Of a stretch of 58,605 nt of DNA, positions 1 through 7,172 are shown one piece after another (position 1 is the first letter of the stretch; every line of letters starts with the position of its first letter). This DNA is from Nocardia neocaledoniensis (GTDB taxonomy: Bacteria > Actinomycetota > Actinomycetes > Mycobacteriales > Mycobacteriaceae). A program made the translations under genes and the position numbers. The notes below the pieces were generated by a model. It was given only the letters and a program-made list of their open reading frames with translations, ran no database searches and was not told where the DNA came from. The stretch spans positions 1 through 58,605 of the forward strand of contig NZ_QGTL01000020.1 of assembly GCF_003182135.1 (NCBI RefSeq), given 5' to 3'.

Positions 1-96
1 GAAACGCCCGGTCCCATTCCGAACCCGGAAGCTAAGGCCACCTGCGCCGATGGTACTGCACTCGACAGGGTGTGGGAGAGTAGGACACCGCCGGAC
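1..96 (+). rRNA. rrf: 5S ribosomal RNA, 3' portion (5' end outside window)
   Basis: The first ~96 bases are the end of a 5S rRNA: they hold the conserved CCATTCCGAACCCGGAAG loop region and the GGGAGAGTAGGACACCGCC 3' arm. The 5' part lies before the window. It is read on the + strand, as is the 16S gene at the other end. A strong intrinsic terminator follows 15 bases later, so this is the last gene of an rRNA operon. Confidence 0.95.
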
Positions 97-110
97 AATT
101 TTTTGCGAAA

Positions 111-141
111 GGCCCTCCAACTTCGGTTGGAGGGCCTTTTT
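111..141 (+). terminator. Intrinsic terminator of the upstream rRNA operon
   Basis: A perfect 11-bp stem (111-121 with 126-136) closed by a TTCG tetraloop is followed by a run of T (137-141). This is a textbook Rho-independent terminator straight after the 5S gene. Confidence 0.95.
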
Positions 142-167
142 GCGTTCGCGGACCCGTCACCTAGAGT
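140..167 (+). promoter_or_regulatory. Putative leaderless promoter of nucS
   Basis: TTGCGT (140-145) and TAGAGT (162-167) are spaced by 16 bases. The -10 box ends seven bases before the GTG at 175, so transcription would start at or next to the start codon. No Shine-Dalgarno sequence precedes that GTG. A leaderless mRNA is an inference from this geometry, which is common in actinobacteria. Confidence 0.55.
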
Positions 168-174
168 GCTCGGG

Positions 175-918
175 GTGCGCCTCGTCATTGCTCGTTGCCA
201 GGTCGACTACGTCGGCCGCCTCACCGCCCACCTTCCGATGGCTCGCCGGTTGCTGATGATCAAGGCCGACGGCTCGGTGCTCGTACACTCCGACGGCGGC
301 TCCTACAAGCCGCTGAACTGGATGAGCCCGCCGTGCTGGCTCGAGGAACGCGACATCGCGACCCTCGTCCCCGCGGAGCTTCCCGACGGCGTGACGCCGT
401 TGCGGGAGGGTAAGACGGCACTGCCGGAGAACATCAAGGCGCTGTGGGTGGTGACCAACAAGGCCGGCGAGGAACTGCGGATCACCATCGAGAACATCGA
501 GCACGACTCCTCGCACGACCTCGGCATCGACCCCGGTCTGGTGAAGGACGGCGTCGAGGCCCACCTGCAGGAGCTGCTCGCCGAACACGTGACGAAACTC
601 GGTGAGGGCTACACCCTGATCAGGCGCGAGTACATGACCGCCATCGGCCCCGTGGACCTGCTGTGCCGCGACGCCGACGGCGCCACGGTGGCGGTGGAGA
701 TCAAGCGGCGCGGTGAGATCGACGGCGTCGAACAGCTCACCCGCTACCTCGAACTGCTCAATCGCGATCCGCTGCTGGCGCCCGTCGCCGGGGTGTTCGC
801 GGCCCAGCAGATCAAGCCGCAGGCGCGCACGCTCGCCGAGGACCGGGGGATCCGCTGCCTCACGCTCGATTACGACGAGCTGCGCGGCACGGAGAGCAAC
901 GTTTTCCGCCTCTTCTAG
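175..918 (+). CDS. nucS: Mismatch-specific endonuclease NucS/EndoMS
   Basis: 247 aa. NucS replaces MutS/MutL in actinobacteria: it recognises mismatched bases and makes double-strand cuts, lowering mutation and homeologous recombination. The product opens MRLVIARCQVDYVGRL, the usual start of the family, so the GTG at 175 is preferred to an upstream ATG at 70 that lies in the 5S/terminator region. The N-terminal beta-rich half binds DNA and dimerises. The C-terminal RecB-like nuclease half shows the GPVDLL and VAVEIKRRG motifs that carry the acidic and lysine catalytic residues. In M. tuberculosis the orthologue is Rv1321, and the genes that follow here keep that order. Confidence 0.95.
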   Translation: MRLVIARCQVDYVGRLTAHLPMARRLLMIKADGSVLVHSDGGSYKPLNWMSPPCWLEERDIATLVPAELPDGVTPLREGKTALPENIKALWVVTNKAGEELRITIENIEHDSSHDLGIDPGLVKDGVEAHLQELLAEHVTKLGEGYTLIRREYMTAIGPVDLLCRDADGATVAVEIKRRGEIDGVEQLTRYLELLNRDPLLAPVAGVFAAQQIKPQARTLAEDRGIRCLTLDYDELRGTESNVFRLF

Positions 919-928
919 GCTGGGAACC

Positions 929-1219
929 ATGCCGCGACGCAAACCACGCTCAGGGCGACGCAGCGAGCCCGCGCCGCTCGGTGACGTCTACGGGCGCACC
1001 GAGGACGGGCCCGGCGATGAAACCTACATCGTCCGAACGGTTCCCGGCGCCAGAGCGGTGAAGACCTACCGGTGCCCCGGGTGCGACCACGAGATCGCCC
1101 CCGGCGTCGCGCACATCGTGGCCTGGGCCGCCGACGGCGGCGAGGACGATCGCAGACACTGGCATCAGGGCTGCTGGAACGGCAGGCGCACCCGCGGCAT
1201 CACCCGCCGCTGGTCCTGA
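929..1219 (+). CDS. Small conserved actinobacterial protein (Rv1322-like)
   Basis: 96 aa from the ATG at 929, ten bases after the nucS stop, so probably cotranscribed. The N-terminal 30 residues are basic (RRKPRSGRRS). The C-terminal half holds CPGC, two nearby histidines and a later HQGCW, a spacing that could bind a metal as a zinc-ribbon-like fold. It matches the place and size of M. tuberculosis Rv1322. Such proteins are often labelled ATP/GTP-binding, but no P-loop is visible, so I do not use that name. Function unknown; the linkage to nucS is the main clue. Confidence 0.85.
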   Translation: MPRRKPRSGRRSEPAPLGDVYGRTEDGPGDETYIVRTVPGARAVKTYRCPGCDHEIAPGVAHIVAWAADGGEDDRRHWHQGCWNGRRTRGITRRWS

Positions 1220-1235
1220 TCCGCGAAAAGACGAC

Positions 1236-1276
1236 AAAAACCGAAGGCCGCCTCGAATGTTCGAGGCGGCCTTCGG
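1236..1276. terminator. Bidirectional terminator between convergent genes
   Basis: A perfect 16-bp stem (1241-1256 with 1261-1276) with a 4-base loop has AAAAA on its left side and a T-rich stretch on its right. It can therefore stop both the + strand nucS transcript and the - strand DivIVA-domain transcript. Confidence 0.9.
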
Positions 1277-1319
1277 TTCTTCGATGATCGGTGGAGCCGA
1301 TGTCGTCGCAGGTCCGACG

Positions 1320-2327
1320 TCAGTTGCTGATGTCGGCGTTTTCGCGGTCCTCGTCGACGATGTCCTCGTCGGCGTCGGCGACCTCGGGGATGGCCTTGGT
1401 CTGGCGGGAGCCGGACACGGACTTGTTGTTGCCGTTGTTGCTGATCGACTTGCGCTCGGGGGCGCCGTCGAGCAGCTCGCTCTCCCGGTTGACCGCCGCG
1501 AGCATGGCGGGCACCGAGTCGAGCTGGCCGCGGATGCCGAGCAGCTGGGCCAGGACCCGGCCGCGCAGCACGCGCATCTCCTCCGCCAGTTCCTTCGCGT
1601 GCGCGATCTTGCGCTCGGAGGTCTGGGTGGCAGAGCTGATGAGGCGGTTGGACTCATCGGTCGCGTCCTTGATCCGCTGGGCGGCCTCGGCGCGACTGGT
1701 GGCCTCGAGCTCCTCCATGGCACGAGTCAGCTTGGTGCGCCGATCGTTCATGGTGGCCTCGAAGTCCTGCTGGGTGGCCTTGCGCTTGGCCTCGGCCTCC
1801 TTGGCCAGGCGTTCCACATCGGCCTGGGCGGCCTCGATGATCTTGGCGGACTCGGTGCGCGCGTTCGCGAGGGTCTGCTCGAACTCGATCTCGAGTGCCT
1901 CGCGCTTCTCCTTGGTCTCCGCGAGCAGCGACTCGTACTTGCCACGCATCTCGGTGGCCTGCTGCTCGGCGATCGACACCATCTCCGCGGCCTCGGCCTG
2001 CGCGAGCGCGCGGACCTCGGACGCTTCGTCCGAGGCCAGGCGCAGCATGCGCGAGATGCGGTCGGACATGCCTTCGGCGGTGGTCGGCGGCACGGAGAGC
2101 CGGTCGACCTCCTTGCGGAGCTCGTCGATCTCGTCGCGCGCGTCTTCCAGCTGGCTGGCGAGATTACGGGCCTGCGCCGCGGCGGCATCCCGGTCGGTGG
2201 CGGTGACGCGGAGCTCCGCGTCGAAGCGGTCGAAGTAGTTGCGCACCTCGTCTTGCGCATAACCCTTGCGCACAACGGTGAAGGGCAGTGCAACGAAGCG
2301 ATTGCGATCGGACTCAGGTGACGACAT
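1320..2327 (-). CDS. DivIVA-domain coiled-coil protein
   Basis: 335 aa from the ATG at 2327; a TTG nine bases further up is less likely. The N-terminal ~60 residues contain an FxVVRKGYAQDEVRNYFDR-like DivIVA segment, which in this family senses curved membrane or septum. The rest is a long, charged, Ala/Glu/Arg-rich coiled coil (about residues 60-280) and a polar tail. By family it should act in polar growth or septation, like Wag31 or SepIVA, but it is longer than SepIVA and is not Wag31 by sequence. From memory it is absent at this place in M. tuberculosis, so it is either an insertion here or a loss there. Confidence 0.85.
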   Translation of the reverse strand: MSSPESDRNRFVALPFTVVRKGYAQDEVRNYFDRFDAELRVTATDRDAAAAQARNLASQLEDARDEIDELRKEVDRLSVPPTTAEGMSDRISRMLRLASDEASEVRALAQAEAAEMVSIAEQQATEMRGKYESLLAETKEKREALEIEFEQTLANARTESAKIIEAAQADVERLAKEAEAKRKATQQDFEATMNDRRTKLTRAMEELEATSRAEAAQRIKDATDESNRLISSATQTSERKIAHAKELAEEMRVLRGRVLAQLLGIRGQLDSVPAMLAAVNRESELLDGAPERKSISNNGNNKSVSGSRQTKAIPEVADADEDIVDEDRENADISN

Positions 2328-2413
2328 GGCACACAAAATACAGCCTCGAGCGAGCGGATGGAGACTCGACCGCGATTGTGATCGCGCCGAGATTTACCGA
2401 CCGTATCCGCTTA

Positions 2414-2878
2414 CTAGTGCGTAACATTCGGGTTCGGCTCGACGAGCTCCACCAGCACACCGCCAGCATCCTTCGGATGGATGAAATTGATGCGGGAATC
2501 GGCGGTCCCGTGGCGCGGGGCCTCGTACAGCAAACGCACGCCGCGGTCGCGCAGGAAGGCCGAAACGGCCTCGATGTCGGTGACCCGAAATGCCAACTGC
2601 TGCAAGCCAGGTCCGCTGCGGTCGAGGAACTTGGCGATGGTCGACTCCGGGGTCAGCGGGGCCAGCAACTGCAGGGCGGTCGCGCGGTCGGCCGCGGCCG
2701 GGCACGACAGCATCGCCTCGACCACGCCCTGGGCCTCGTTCACCTCGCGGTGGGTCTCGACCATGCCGAGGTTGTCGGTGTACCAGGCCACGGCCGCGTC
2801 GAGGTCGGGCACGGCGATGCCCACATGGTCGACGGCGATGACGTAGTCGGCGGGGATGATGTTCACGTTGGTCACCAC
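2414..2878 (-). CDS. mce: Methylmalonyl-CoA epimerase
   Basis: 154 aa, one vicinal-oxygen-chelate unit pair. It interconverts (R)- and (S)-methylmalonyl-CoA on the route from propionyl-CoA to succinyl-CoA. Family features visible are VDHVGIAVPDLDAA near the N-terminus (metal-ligand histidine), GPGLQQLAFRV and the closing VLVELVEP (metal-ligand glutamate). It corresponds in place to M. tuberculosis Rv1322A. It is divergent from the thiolase at 3008, which fits shared use in short-chain acyl-CoA metabolism. The start is the first of two adjacent GTG codons. Confidence 0.92.
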   Translation of the reverse strand: MVTNVNIIPADYVIAVDHVGIAVPDLDAAVAWYTDNLGMVETHREVNEAQGVVEAMLSCPAAADRATALQLLAPLTPESTIAKFLDRSGPGLQQLAFRVTDIEAVSAFLRDRGVRLLYEAPRHGTADSRINFIHPKDAGGVLVELVEPNPNVTH

Positions 2879-3007
2879 TCGAAGTTAGCGCCAACCTGCG
2901 TGCGGGTCACGACCCCGTAGCGGTTACCGTGGAGTGCGACTCCTCGACGCGCCCGGCGCCGCCGTGTGCGTCGTGGCGAGGTTCGACTCAATGAATGCGA
3001 GGCTTTC

Positions 3008-4192
3008 GTGACGACTTCTGTCATCGTGTCCGGTGCGCGTACCCCGGTCGGCAGGCTGCTCGGCGGCCTGAAGGGCTTCAAGGCCTCGGATCTGGCCGGT
3101 GTGGCCATCAAGGCGGCGCTGGAGAAGGGCGGTGTGGCGCCCGAGCAGGTCGACTACGTCATCCTCGGCCAGGTGCTGCAGGCCGGTGCCGGGCAGCTGC
3201 CGGCGCGGCAGGCCGCGATGGCCGCGGGCATCCCGCTGGACGTGCCGTCGCTGCTGATCAACAAGGTGTGCCTGTCGGGCATCAACGCGATCGCGCTGGC
3301 CGATCAGCTGATCCGCGCCGGTGAGCACGAGATCGTCGTCGCCGGTGGCATGGAGTCGATGAGCCAGACGCCGCACCTGCTGCCCAAGAGCCGCGAGGGC
3401 TTCAAGTACGGCGACACCACGCTCGTCGACCACATGGCCTACGACGGCCTGCACGACGTGATCACCGACCAGGCGATGGGCCTGCTCACCGAGGAGCGCA
3501 ACGACCTGGACAAGGTGAGCCGCGAGGAGCAGGACGCCTTCGCCGCGGCCTCGCACCAGCGCGCCGCCGCCGCGTGGAAGAACGGGCTGTTCGCCGACGA
3601 GGTCGTGCCGGTGCCCGTGCCGCAGCGCAAGGGCGACCCGGTCTACGTCACCGAGGACGAGGGCATCCGCGCCGACACCACCGTCGAGTCGCTGAGCAAG
3701 CTGCGCCCGGCCTTCCGCAAGGACGGCACCGTCACCGCGGGCACCGCTTCGCAGATCTCCGACGGCGCGGCCGCCGTGATCGTGATGAGCAAGGCCAAGG
3801 CCGAGGAACTGGGCCTGGAGTGGATCGCGGAGATCGGCGCCGCCGGTCAGGTCGCCGGTCCCGACTCGACGCTGCAGGACCAGCCGGCCAACGCCATCCT
3901 CGCGGCGTGCGCCAAGGAGGGCATCACCCCGGCCGAGCTGGATCTGATCGAGATCAACGAGGCCTTCGCGGCGGTCGGTGTCTCCTCGACCAGGAAGCTG
4001 GGCTACGACCCGGAGAAGGTGAACGTCAACGGTGGCGCCATCTCCATCGGTCACCCGCTCGGCATGTCCGGCGCGCGCATCCTGCTGCACCTGGCGCTGG
4101 AGCTGAAGCGCCGCGGTGGCGGTGTCGGCGCGGCCGCGCTGTGTGGTGGCGGCGGTCAGGGTGACGCGCTGATCATCCGCGTGCCCGCCTGA
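3008..4192 (+). CDS. fadA4: Acetyl-CoA acetyltransferase (thiolase)
   Basis: 394 aa. It condenses or cleaves acetyl-CoA and acetoacetyl-CoA. The GTG at 3008 gives MTTSVIVSGARTPVGRLLGG, a normal thiolase start, and has GAGG five bases upstream. Three hallmarks are present: the acyl-accepting cysteine in NKVCLSGINAI (about residue 90), NGGAISIGHPLGMSGAR with the catalytic histidine, and the C-terminal ALCGGGGQGDA cysteine loop. Position and sequence match M. tuberculosis Rv1323 (fadA4). Confidence 0.95.
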   Translation: MTTSVIVSGARTPVGRLLGGLKGFKASDLAGVAIKAALEKGGVAPEQVDYVILGQVLQAGAGQLPARQAAMAAGIPLDVPSLLINKVCLSGINAIALADQLIRAGEHEIVVAGGMESMSQTPHLLPKSREGFKYGDTTLVDHMAYDGLHDVITDQAMGLLTEERNDLDKVSREEQDAFAAASHQRAAAAWKNGLFADEVVPVPVPQRKGDPVYVTEDEGIRADTTVESLSKLRPAFRKDGTVTAGTASQISDGAAAVIVMSKAKAEELGLEWIAEIGAAGQVAGPDSTLQDQPANAILAACAKEGITPAELDLIEINEAFAAVGVSSTRKLGYDPEKVNVNGGAISIGHPLGMSGARILLHLALELKRRGGGVGAAALCGGGGQGDALIIRVPA

Positions 4193-4203
4193 TTCATCGC
4201 TCG

Positions 4204-4243
4204 ACGACGGGCCCCGGTGCCGGGTGGCGCCGGGGCCCGTCGT
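4204..4243. terminator. GC-rich hairpin after the thiolase gene
   Basis: An 18-bp stem with one G-T pair (4204-4221 with 4226-4243) and a 4-base loop starts 11 bases after the thiolase stop. It lacks a T tract, as do many actinobacterial terminators. Confidence 0.7.
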
Positions 4244-4294
4244 GTGACCCGTCCAACTACACAGTGTCGTAGGTCATGCTGCACAATGGCTGGT

Positions 4295-4651
4295 ATGGGT
4301 TTCTTCGATCTGCGCACCACTGCCAGCCGGTTCCGGTTCCTGGCCGTGCTCGAGGCGCTGTCCTGGATCGGTCTGCTGACCGGTATGGCGTTCAAGTACC
4401 TGCCCGCCGAGGGCAACGAGATCGGCGTGAAGATCTTCGGGCCGGTGCACGGCGTCATCTTCGTGCTGTTCGTGATCACCGCGCTGCTGACCGCGCGCGA
4501 GCTGAACTGGAGCTGGAAGACCACCGTGCTGGCGCTCGCGTCCAGCATCCCGCCGCTGTTCACCGTGATCTTCGAGGTCTGGGCCGTGCGCACCGGGCAG
4601 CTCGGTGAGCTGAGCAAGGGCTCCCCGGCAGCCGCTCCCGCGGCTTCGTGA
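4295..4651 (+). CDS. DUF3817 membrane protein
   Basis: 118 aa from the ATG at 4295; an ATG three codons earlier (4286) is possible. Three hydrophobic segments are visible (about residues 13-32, 47-63 and 72-92), with the FRFLAVLEALSW and GPVHGVIFVLF motifs typical of DUF3817. Function is unknown. A second DUF3817 gene lies at 31673-32044. The thioredoxin-like gene follows after 13 bases, suggesting cotranscription. Confidence 0.85.
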   Translation: MGFFDLRTTASRFRFLAVLEALSWIGLLTGMAFKYLPAEGNEIGVKIFGPVHGVIFVLFVITALLTARELNWSWKTTVLALASSIPPLFTVIFEVWAVRTGQLGELSKGSPAAAPAAS

Positions 4652-4664
4652 CAAACTGGGAAGC

Positions 4665-5573
4665 GTGACTCGACCCGCTGCCCGTCGTCCTTCGCCCGCC
4701 GTCGCCGCCGCCATGTCCGGTGCGGTGGATCTGTCCGCGCTGAAGCAGCCGCCCGCCGCCCCCGGCGGTGCGGCCGCCGCCCCGGGGAACCACTCGGTCA
4801 CCGAGGCGGATTTCGAGACCAAGGTCATCCGTCGCTCGATGCAGGTGCCCGTGGTGGTCGCGCTGTTCTCGCAGCGCAGCCCGGGCAGCGTCGAGCTGAT
4901 GCGCACGCTGGAACGCCTCAACGCCGACGATCGCGGCAGCTGGGATCTGGCCGTGATCGAGGCCGAGGCGAACATGAACATCGTGCAGGCCCTGCGCGTG
5001 CAGGGCATCCCCACGGTGATCGCGGTCGCCGGCGGGCAGCCGCTGGCCGACTTCGAGGGCGCCCAGCCCGAGGCGCAGGTCCGGCAGTGGATCGACGCGG
5101 TGCTCGACGCGACCGCGGGCAAGCTCGAAGGCGACCCGAACCAGGCCGAGCAGCCCGAGGCGGAGGACCCGCGCTTCACCGCCGCAGAGGACGCCCTCGC
5201 CGAAGGTGACATCGCCGGCGCCGAGGCAGCCTACGAGGCGATCCTGGCCGAGGAGCCCGCCAACGAAGAGGCCAAGGCGGCGCTGCGTCAGCTGCGCTTC
5301 CTGACCAGGGCGCAGCAGATCGACCCGACCGTGGTCGCCACCGCCGACGCCGAGCCGGGCAACCTGGACGCCGCCCTCGACGCCGCCGACGTGGAACTGC
5401 TCGAGCAGCGCCCCGAGGCGGCCTTCGACCGGATCATCGCCGTGATCAAGCGCACCGCGGGCGACGACCGCACCAAGGCGCGCACCCGCCTGCTCGAGCT
5501 GTTCGAGCTGTTCGATCAGGCCGAGCCGTTCGTCGTGGCCGCGCGCCGCAAGCTCGCCGCCGCGCTGTACTGA
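4665..5573 (+). CDS. Thioredoxin-fold and TPR protein, CnoX/YbbN-like
   Basis: 302 aa from GTG. After a Pro/Ala-rich leader of about 45 residues there is a thioredoxin fold (about 45-150) and then a C-terminal tetratricopeptide region (about 165-300). The usual WCxPC active site is replaced by SQRSPGS, with no cysteine, so it cannot do classical disulfide exchange. It resembles CnoX/YbbN holdase co-chaperones, which bind GroEL clients, and M. tuberculosis Rv1324 sits in this place. Chaperone function is inferred from the family. Confidence 0.88.
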   Translation: MTRPAARRPSPAVAAAMSGAVDLSALKQPPAAPGGAAAAPGNHSVTEADFETKVIRRSMQVPVVVALFSQRSPGSVELMRTLERLNADDRGSWDLAVIEAEANMNIVQALRVQGIPTVIAVAGGQPLADFEGAQPEAQVRQWIDAVLDATAGKLEGDPNQAEQPEAEDPRFTAAEDALAEGDIAGAEAAYEAILAEEPANEEAKAALRQLRFLTRAQQIDPTVVATADAEPGNLDAALDAADVELLEQRPEAAFDRIIAVIKRTAGDDRTKARTRLLELFELFDQAEPFVVAARRKLAAALY

Positions 5574-5587
5574 TCGCGAGCCTCCTC

Positions 5588-5621
5588 GAGGCCGTCCGGG
5601 CTGAACCGCCCGGGCGGCCTC
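5588..5621. terminator. Hairpin terminator after the thioredoxin-TPR gene
   Basis: A 14-bp stem with one G-T pair (5588-5601 with 5608-5621) and a 6-base loop sits 15 bases after the stop. The following CCTCGTATGT is only weakly T-rich. Confidence 0.7.
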
Positions 5622-5677
5622 CTCGTATGTCCGGGTCGACCCGCGGCGCCGCCGCGAGCTGACGCGAGGAGAACGCG

Positions 5678-6763
5678 ATGACCTCACTCGACCACGCCGC
5701 CGCACCCGATCAGGCCGAGGTGGAAGCCTTCGCCGGGACGATGATCGAGGTCCTCGACCACGCGGCCGCCGCGCTGATGATCAGCATGGGACACCAGGTC
5801 GGCCTGTTCGACACCATGGCCGCCACTCCGGGCGCGACCAGCAAGGAGCTCGCCGCGGCGGCCGGGCTGAACGAGCGGTATGTCCGGGAGTGGCTCGGCG
5901 CCGTCACCACCGCGGGCATCGTCGACTACGACGCGGCGACCGGTACCTACACCCTGCCGCCCGCGCACGCCGCCAGCCTGACCAGGGCCGCGGGGCCGAA
6001 CAATCTGGCCCGTGTCATGCAGTTCATCGCCCAGCTCGGCGAGGTCGAACCCAAGATCGTCGAGCGGTTCCGGGTGGGCGGCGGCCTGTCCTACGACGAC
6101 TACGCCCGCTTCCACGCGCTGATGGCCGAGGAGAGCGCCGAGGTGTTCGACGCGGCGCTGATCGATGTGGTGCTGCCGATGTCGCCCGGCCTGACCGACC
6201 GGCTGCTGATGGGGATGGACGTGGCCGACATCGCGTGCGGCAGCGGCCACGCGGTGAACCTGATGGCGCGGGCGTTCCCGGCCAGCCGGTTCCGCGGCTA
6301 CGACTTCTCCGCCGACGCGATCGCGGCCGGGCGGGCCGAGGCCGAGGCGATGGGCCTGACGAACGTGGAGTTCGTGGAGCAGGACGTCGCGCGGCTGCAC
6401 GCGCCCGAATCCTGCGACCTGATCACCGTGTTCGACGCGATCCACGATCAGGCGCACCCCGCCGAGGTGCTGGCCAACATCGCCGAGGCGCTGCGCCCGG
6501 ACGGCGTCTTCCTGATGGTCGACATCCACGCGTCGAGCAGGCTGGAGGAGAACGCCGACCTTCCGCTCGGCCCGTTCCTCTACACGGTGTCGACGATGCA
6601 CTGCATGTCGGTCTCGCTGGGGCAGGGCGGTGACGGACTCGGCACGGTGTGGGGTGAGCAGCGTGCGCTGTCGATGCTGGCCGACGCGGGGTTCACCGAC
6701 GTGCGGACCCATCATGTCGACGGTGATCCGCTCAACACCTACTACGTCGCGACCATGGGCTGA
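5678..6763 (+). CDS. SAM-dependent methyltransferase with winged-helix N-terminus
   Basis: 361 aa. Residues about 20-110 look like the dimerisation/winged-helix domain found in O-methyltransferases (LGLNERYVREWLGAVTTAGIVD-type segment). Residues about 170-330 form a class I methyltransferase fold: VADIACGSGHAVNLM is the SAM-binding glycine loop, FRGYDFSADAI supplies the acidic ribose contact and LITVFDAIHDQ follows. A GCGAGGAG ribosome-binding site precedes the ATG. The substrate cannot be told. Confidence 0.85.
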   Translation: MTSLDHAAAPDQAEVEAFAGTMIEVLDHAAAALMISMGHQVGLFDTMAATPGATSKELAAAAGLNERYVREWLGAVTTAGIVDYDAATGTYTLPPAHAASLTRAAGPNNLARVMQFIAQLGEVEPKIVERFRVGGGLSYDDYARFHALMAEESAEVFDAALIDVVLPMSPGLTDRLLMGMDVADIACGSGHAVNLMARAFPASRFRGYDFSADAIAAGRAEAEAMGLTNVEFVEQDVARLHAPESCDLITVFDAIHDQAHPAEVLANIAEALRPDGVFLMVDIHASSRLEENADLPLGPFLYTVSTMHCMSVSLGQGGDGLGTVWGEQRALSMLADAGFTDVRTHHVDGDPLNTYYVATMG

Positions 6764-6777
6764 ACTATCGTCGAAAC

Positions 6778-7170
6778 ATGCGCTCCAAGAAGGATGTTCA
6801 GCACCGGGTCGTGACCACGGTCCAGCGGCGGCTCAACCGGGTCGTGCGCAGGCTGCCGGGGCACCAGCTGATCGAGACCACCGGCCGGGTGAGCGGGCAG
6901 CCGCGGACGACGCCGATCGGTGGGCGCCGGGTCGGGGACCAGTTCTGGCTGGTCTCCGAATTCGGTGAGCGCTCGCAGTACGTGCGCAACATCATGGTCG
7001 ACAACCGGGTTCGGGTGCGGCTGCGCGGACGCTGGCACAACGGCACCGCCCATCTGGTGCGCGAGGACGACCCGCGTGCCCGGCTGCGCGCGCTCCCGCG
7101 CTACAACAGCGCCGCGGTGCGCGCGGTCGGTACCGACCTGCTGACGATCCGCGTAGACCTCGAGCACTGA
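6778..7170 (+). CDS. Deazaflavin (F420)-type nitroreductase-family protein
   Basis: 130 aa. It belongs to the split beta-barrel family of F420-dependent reductases related to Ddn (DUF385), shown by LIETTGRVSGQPRTTPIGG, the FWLVSEFGERSQYVRNI segment and the DNRVRVRLRGRWHNGTA strand pair. Such enzymes reduce quinones or nitro compounds with reduced F420. TATCGT at 6766-6771 lies six bases before the ATG, so the message may be leaderless. It ends two bases from the convergent glgB stop. Confidence 0.85.
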   Translation: MRSKKDVQHRVVTTVQRRLNRVVRRLPGHQLIETTGRVSGQPRTTPIGGRRVGDQFWLVSEFGERSQYVRNIMVDNRVRVRLRGRWHNGTAHLVREDDPRARLRALPRYNSAAVRAVGTDLLTIRVDLEH

Positions 7171-7172
7171 GC

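Noticed and set aside
70..174. N-terminal extension of nucS from ATG 70
   Set aside because: It would code through the 5S end and the rRNA terminator and does not resemble NucS proteins.
1250..1267. LexA-like TCGAATGTTCGA
   Set aside because: It is only 12 bases, lacks the TCGAAC-N4-GTTCGA spacing and is the tip of the bidirectional terminator.
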